A stretch of 64,000 bases of DNA. It comes from Siphonodentalium dalli (lineage: Eukaryota > Mollusca > Scaphopoda > Gadilida > Siphonodentaliidae). A program made the position numbers and the translations under genes. The stretch is taken from positions 57,060,025 through 57,124,024 of the forward strand of contig CP136068.1 of the NCBI GenBank assembly GCA_032622095.1. Direction: 5' to 3'. Below, piece by piece: positions 59,258-64,000 of the stretch. The notes under the pieces are model-generated. The model was not told the DNA's origin. It made no database searches and was given only the letters and a program-made list of their open reading frames with translations. Position 1 is the stretch's first letter, and each line of letters starts with the position of its first letter.

Positions 59258-61030
59258 TGTGTGAGACGTTGGTCTGGTTGGTCAATTCCCTTTGGTCATA
59301 TAAGTCATAATTTTACTAGGTAAACATGATTTATACATGGCAATTTTGTTGAATGCAATAATCACTTCTTGCTCCATTAATATCCATTTCAAAAGAAATT
59401 ATGCACGGAATATTGCAGTATTTTATTTGAGCAATTAATATGACTGTACGCTAAGTGTAATTAAAAAATGTGGAGAACAATTGTTAGAAATTCTTATCAT
59501 AATCAGTTCATAAATACAAATAATCAATCTTTTAATAATACTATGACTATATATGTTAGTGTAATCAATGACCCACAGTATACTAAGGATGTCAATCACT
59601 GTTTCAAAATTCTTAGCAAAATTAGTTCATAAATATATATATCAGAGAAATGAAGGCATGGACTCAGTATGAGTGTTTATTTCTTCAAATGTACTTGCTT
59701 CAGTGAGCATGAACAAATTCTCATTTTTTATTGAAATGCCATGTATATCGATCGGAATGGCACATTGAGATGTCCCTCAACTCAGATCAATCTTGAAAAT
59801 TGGTCCCGATTTTCGCCCATGTCTGGGTTCGAACCTCATCTAGCCCAGACTGCGATGATCTCATACACATTCCCAGCCCTTTAAAATATGAGAAATTTCC
59901 TGTTCATAACAAAAATTTACTCACCATAGTTTGATTCCTGAAAGTGGCAATTCAAACCAGTTTTGAGTTGTCATCCACTATCCCTAACTGGGCAAGATTT
60001 CAACCAGATGTATGAAAATTAAGCCTACAGGTTCTGACTGAAAGTGTAAATTTTCACATTCATGGCTCATTACCAAAAGTGGATTTTACTTGAGTGAGTA
60101 TTCATGAATTATTCCTGAGTTCAGTCAGGAGTATATTCTATTAGGAGATGAATCTGCCCTGTTGAGTTGGACATTCCGGGATTTATGCATAAATGTAGTT
60201 TGTGAACGAGTCGGCTTGTCACAAACTGTTTTCATGCTCAAATAACCAACAAAACAGGGTGGATTTATCTAAATTGTAATCTTTGAAATTATTTAATAAA
60301 AACTGTATAAAAGAGACTTCTCATTGACAATTATATGTCAAGAAATGAGATTTAATTTTTCATGAATTTCAGTACATCACACCGCTATGTACATTCCAGT
60401 TGCCTATTCACAGCATTTTCAGATGTCTGGTGTATCTATAGACAACAACGTAAACAATTTGACTTGATTGCAAGACCCCTAGCTATGCCGACAATAGATG
60501 CCATAGACTAACTGATAGAAATGTGCTTCATCAAATTCATTTCACCCATCAGCTACCAATACTGGTGAATGGAAATCTAAAGCTAGCATTCCTCCACCAA
60601 ACAAAATGCATATTTCCAGGAGATATTGATCGACCTCTACACCCCCCCCCCCCCCCCCCAGGACTCAACTTCACCCCACTAATTTTCTTTCTTAATGTCT
60701 CCTCTAATTTTTTTTGGTTGTTAACAAGAAAAAAAAGTGGCCGTCGAGACTCCAGCCAAGATGGCATCCATCATGGCGGCCATTGTTTTTATATGCACCA
60801 GGTCTCTTTGATCGCCGTTATAGTAAAGATGATATCACATGCGGTCTTGCTTTCCGCTCGATTCGTTATGCTAATATACAACCCTTACAAATTTGCCAAA
60901 AATCCGACACCAGAATCCAATATGGCGGCCAAGATGGCCACCGAAATGTGAAAATATACTATTTTTCTGACATTTCACCTTTCATTTGTCTCTGTGGGAT
61001 AATATCGGCATCTTAGTGTGATGTTATACA
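59258..61030. other. Non-coding stretch, no gene recognised
   Basis: Contains a run of 18 C at 60642-60659, and CAAGATGGCATCCATCATGG and CAATATGGCGGCCAAGATGG phrases near 60757-60940 that resemble the tandem units at 63100. Two overlapping open frames at 60523-61016 are driven by these low-complexity parts and have no domain. Confidence 0.5.
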
Positions 61031-62845
61031 TTTTTATGTTTACCCATACCATAGTATGGTAAACATAGTGTCGTTGCCCGGATTGACCACTCGTCGTTCG
61101 TCCCGTCTGTCTGTCTGTCCGTAGACACTTTACGAGTAATGCGATAACTCAAACATTTTCTATCCGATCGAAACCAAATTTTGTATATGGGTTTCTCAGC
61201 CCAAAATACAGATCGAGGTCGAATTTGGGTTTGATCCCAGATTTTGTTACAGAGTTATGGCCCTTTTTCAACTTAGAATTCATGCATGCTGCCATAACTA
61301 AAAAAAAATTCATCTGACCGTAACCAAATTTGGTAGGCGAGTTGCTCAGCCCAAAATACATATCGAGTTCGAATATGGGTTTGATCCGATATTTTTTAAT
61401 GGAGTTATGGCCCTTTGACATAGAATTCATGCATGTTTCGATAAATCTACAATTTTTCAACTGATAGAAACCAAATTTTGTATGTGAGTTTCTCAACTCA
61501 AAATACAGATCAAGTTCAAATATGGGTTAGATCTGATTTGTTATACCAGAGTTATGGCCCTTTTTCTACTAAGAATTGAACAGATTTGAGTTTTTGATAA
61601 CCCAGGTAGATTACAATTAACTACCAATAATGCAGCTTAACTGCAATATGAGAGACTGCAGAAGTGATCTCTTATTGAAATATTAGTTATTTTTAGCCAC
61701 TGTATATACAACATAGCTCTATGATAGTGGTGAAGCTGTAAGTGTAACCCAATCATGATTCAATGGACTGTCCCATTCAGTTCTAATGTTTTAATTGGAA
61801 TAGTCTATTATTCATTTCTGGGGATGTTCTCATTTGAAATTTCAATTAATAATTCTTCTGTTATATCTCCAGGTTTCTCCTCATTCACTTGCATGGATTT
61901 CTGTAGTTAAAGATTAACACATCTCAACATTCCTGATACTTTCATCTGTCTGATACCATGTCTCATTTTATATTGGTTTATTTTGACACCCTCTTTGCCC
62001 CTATTGATTCATTAATTTATTTAGATTTTTATGTGTACCTATACCATAGTATGGTACACTTATTGTGATGTCCGGATTGACCACTTGTTTTCATTTAGAT
62101 ATTGATGATTATGATACAAGTTGATTAAAAAGATTCCCAATGTGTCCCTTTTTTTTTATAATTAAAAACAATTATTTTTTTAAGTTTGAAAATTTGAAAA
62201 ACTAACACCATTATAACTCTGCCAAGGGTACCCCGAATCACCACACCAAATTTGTTGGTAAATCTGTTTGGAGCAACATTAAATCAAATTCACCAATTCC
62301 ATGCCATTCCTTTGGAGCTATTGATAAGACTATATCATTTTCTGATGTCTCTTATGCCAATGTGCAAATAATCTGATAAAGAAGGCTATGGTATCTAATT
62401 TAAAATAAAGATTCAACAATAAACATCACATGATATTAGCAGTAGACTTGGACATCTGTGCTGCAGAGTTATATCTTCAGATGGTCTGAGGTCATTATAA
62501 TTGTTTAATATTGGTTTAATAGACAGGTCATTGTTCAACATAAACAATTCCTGAGATTTGTTGACGCTCTGCTATATTATTCCATGTTCAGGTCACACGT
62601 TTCACATTTAACCCAAGGCTGTGGTGTGGTGGTTTAGCATTACATATCCTGTACCAGTGCATTCTCTTATATAAATGCCTGTGACCCATACATTCCAATA
62701 ATTTGTGTTATGTACATCTGTCTATAATAGTACATACAGTATACTCTATCATTCAAAATCAAAACTGTCATTTATGGTTCTGATCATAGTAAATTTTTAT
62801 CGCCAAGGGATGGGTTAACATCTGCCGATCGTGATCGGCCTCTCG
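61031..62845 (+). repeat. R2 repeat, uninterrupted copy
   Basis: TTTTTATGTTTACCCATACC, the hairpin and the GTCTGTCTGTCCGTAGACAC leader equal those at 16209. The 3' end GATGGGTTAACATCTGCCGA with GATCGTGATCGGCCTCTCG equals 24045-24088. A second, diverged leader (TTTTTATGTGTACCTATACC, about 62028) lies inside, as if one R2 had inserted into or fused with another. A 115-codon minus-strand frame (61149-61496) also exists in the other copy (16338-16685). Confidence 0.78.
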
Positions 62846-63090
62846 TTCATATAGACGAGTCGTTGACGAACACACAGGGACCATAATATACATTCATTGT
62901 GGGATATTTTTGTCCGATATCACATTTAACCAAATGCCAGTATAATCCTGTCAAAGCAGAATCGACGCTAATAACGCGATGTATTGTTTCGTATCAATGA
63001 ATGTTATTGCTAGCATAACAACACCCATGCATATATATGTGCAGGAGATACTCGAGCTAGGATTCCTCTTATAACTGAGTTGAGGAATAT
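62846..63090. other. Short spacer without recognised feature
   Basis: Sequence between the R2 3' end and the ATGGCGGCC-type array. No repeat relation or exon is seen. Confidence 0.4.
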
Positions 63091-63094
63091 TCAC

Positions 63095-63620
63095 CCAAAT
63101 CCAAGATGGCAGCCAAAATGGCCACCAGAAATAGAAAAAACGCTGATTTTAACATCAGTGAGCATTATTGTCAAGACACCTTCATAATATTGTGAGTTGG
63201 GAACACTTAGGCGAAGAACTGTCCTTAACCATATCCAAATAAAAGTCCCCCAAATCCAAAATGGCGCCCACAATGGCGGACAGATTTTGAAAAATGACCG
63301 AAATTCCCTCATTTTCACATCATTGGGCATTATTGTCGAGACAACTCCACCCATGCTTACAATTTGGAAATACTGAGGTGAAGTATTAACTTACATCTAA
63401 TGCAAGAGATGGTTTTCCAAATCGAAGATGGCGGCCAAAATGGCGACCAAAATTTGAAACCAAGCTACATTTCTTTACTTTCTTATGATGGGCGTTATTG
63501 TGTCTCGATTTCTACCCACCATTACATGTTTATATGGAATATTGATATGAAGTATTCATTTGAGTTTGGCAATTGATACACAGTCAAGATGGCGGCTAAA
63601 TTGGCGGCCAGAAATTTAAA
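63095..63620 (+). repeat. Tandem ~160 bp units with ATGGCGGCC cores
   Basis: CCAAGATGGCAGCCAAAATG near 63102, CCAAAATGGCGCCCACAATG near 63257, CGAAGATGGCGGCCAAAATG near 63423 and TCAAGATGGCGGCTAAATTG near 63584. Each is followed by a ..GAAATT.. and CATTATTGTC.. segment. Four diverged units, non-coding. Confidence 0.7.
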
Positions 63621-63883
63621 AAGAAATCATTATTTTCACATTCAAATTTCAACTTTTTGTCATAATATCGATATGTATGGACGAAACTGTATATATATAA
63701 ATAGACCATCTATTAGTTCAACTTAAAACGTCTACCAAAACGCATAACATAGCTCGTATCCTTCTGGAAAGATGAAAACCCACAATTAATATCGTGATGT
63801 GGCATTTTGAAATCCATTCTCCACTTAGCGCCAATTATGGCTGTAACCGTAGGTGCGCCGAATAGTCATATTAGAACAATTAC

Positions 63884-64000
63884 CTGATAGCAGATTCTGA
63901 TTTGCCACGTCACATCCATAATTATCTGGACCAGCTTCTATTTCTTTGTCGGATAAATCTAGGTCGCTCACACCGACAAAGTATTCAACACTTCCTGGGA
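63884..64000 (-). CDS. Probable coding exon, partial, gene unknown
   Basis: Reading the minus strand from the window edge, one frame stays open for 38 codons (PGSVEYFVGVSDLDLSDKEI then EAGPDNYGCDVANQNLLS). It ends after one base of a codon at a GTAATT donor (63883-63882). Other frames contain stops. The pattern of a short beta-strand-like FVGVSD followed by a loop and a Cys recalls secreted lectin-like or F5/8-type domains of invertebrates, but one exon is too little to assign it. The rest of the gene would lie to the right on the plus-strand coordinate. Confidence 0.45.

Noticed and set aside
59826-59835. GGTTCGAACC, a perfect tRNA B-box-like word
   Set aside because: No matching A box at the right distance and no acceptor stem; not a tRNA or a recognisable SINE head.

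Overview
The window looks like nuclear DNA of a marine invertebrate, most likely a mollusc or another lophotrochozoan. The evidence is a spliced nuclear gene for a mitochondrial protein, large introns, low overall GC, and dispersed non-coding repeats of a style common in molluscan genomes (degenerate 150-220 bp units with phrases such as GGAGTTATGGCCCTTT, and CCGTCCGTC-rich leaders). The taxon is inference; nothing here fixes a species.

Host genes. The last four coding exons of the mitochondrial ATP synthase beta subunit (ATP5F1B) lie on the + strand at 1899-2021, 9214-9426, 11401-11602 and 14360-14457. They join in frame to 211 residues plus a stop; the earlier exons lie left of the window. 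A probable coding exon of an unidentified gene runs off the right edge on the minus strand (63884-64000). I see no other convincing host exon, so the window is gene-poor.

Everything else that can be read is repeats and transposons, nested deeply enough for several insertions to be checked against their own empty sites. Repeat family names used here: R1 is rich in TCAAGGTCA-type motifs and bears CCCGCCACTGG; R2 starts near TTTACCCATACCATAGTATGG and ends in a GCCGATC/GATCGGC hairpin; R3 is bounded by GTCCCC/GGGGAC hairpins; R4 is bounded by AGCTCAAC/GTTGAGCT.

Nest 1 (14.6-28.5 kb): R1 is split by an 11.4 kb element with ~690 bp terminal inverted repeats and a 6-bp target duplication (15464-26856). 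That element holds an R2 copy (16209-24088), which is split by a 6.3 kb piggyBac transposon at TTAA (17344-23636). The piggyBac contains a three-exon transposase gene and is itself split by a 477 bp TTAA MITE (19403-19879). The right arm of the outer element also holds a ~405 bp palindrome with a broken C2H2 zinc-finger fragment.

Nest 2 (28.5-38.1 kb): R1 is split by a 9.6 kb foldback element (28509-38108, 3-bp duplication). It holds a 3.5 kb element with ~550 bp arms (30704-34187). Each of those arms carries what looks like a gene's first exon (YY1-type motif, ATG, splice donor). Inside lies a second copy of the TTAA MITE.

Nest 3 (38.1-46.1 kb): R1 holds R4, which is split by a complete hAT transposon (38979-42041, 8-bp duplication, 691-residue intact transposase). 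Two non-autonomous hAT-like elements (43054-44962, 45653-46061) also interrupt R1.

Right part (46-64 kb): a ~1.6 kb minisatellite with a 29-bp unit (49918-51508), several tandem arrays of about 150-170 bp, a third hAT-like non-autonomous element (55528-56640), a palindromic TTAA MITE (57991-58373), another inverted-repeat element (58708-59257) and an uninterrupted R2 copy (61031-62845).
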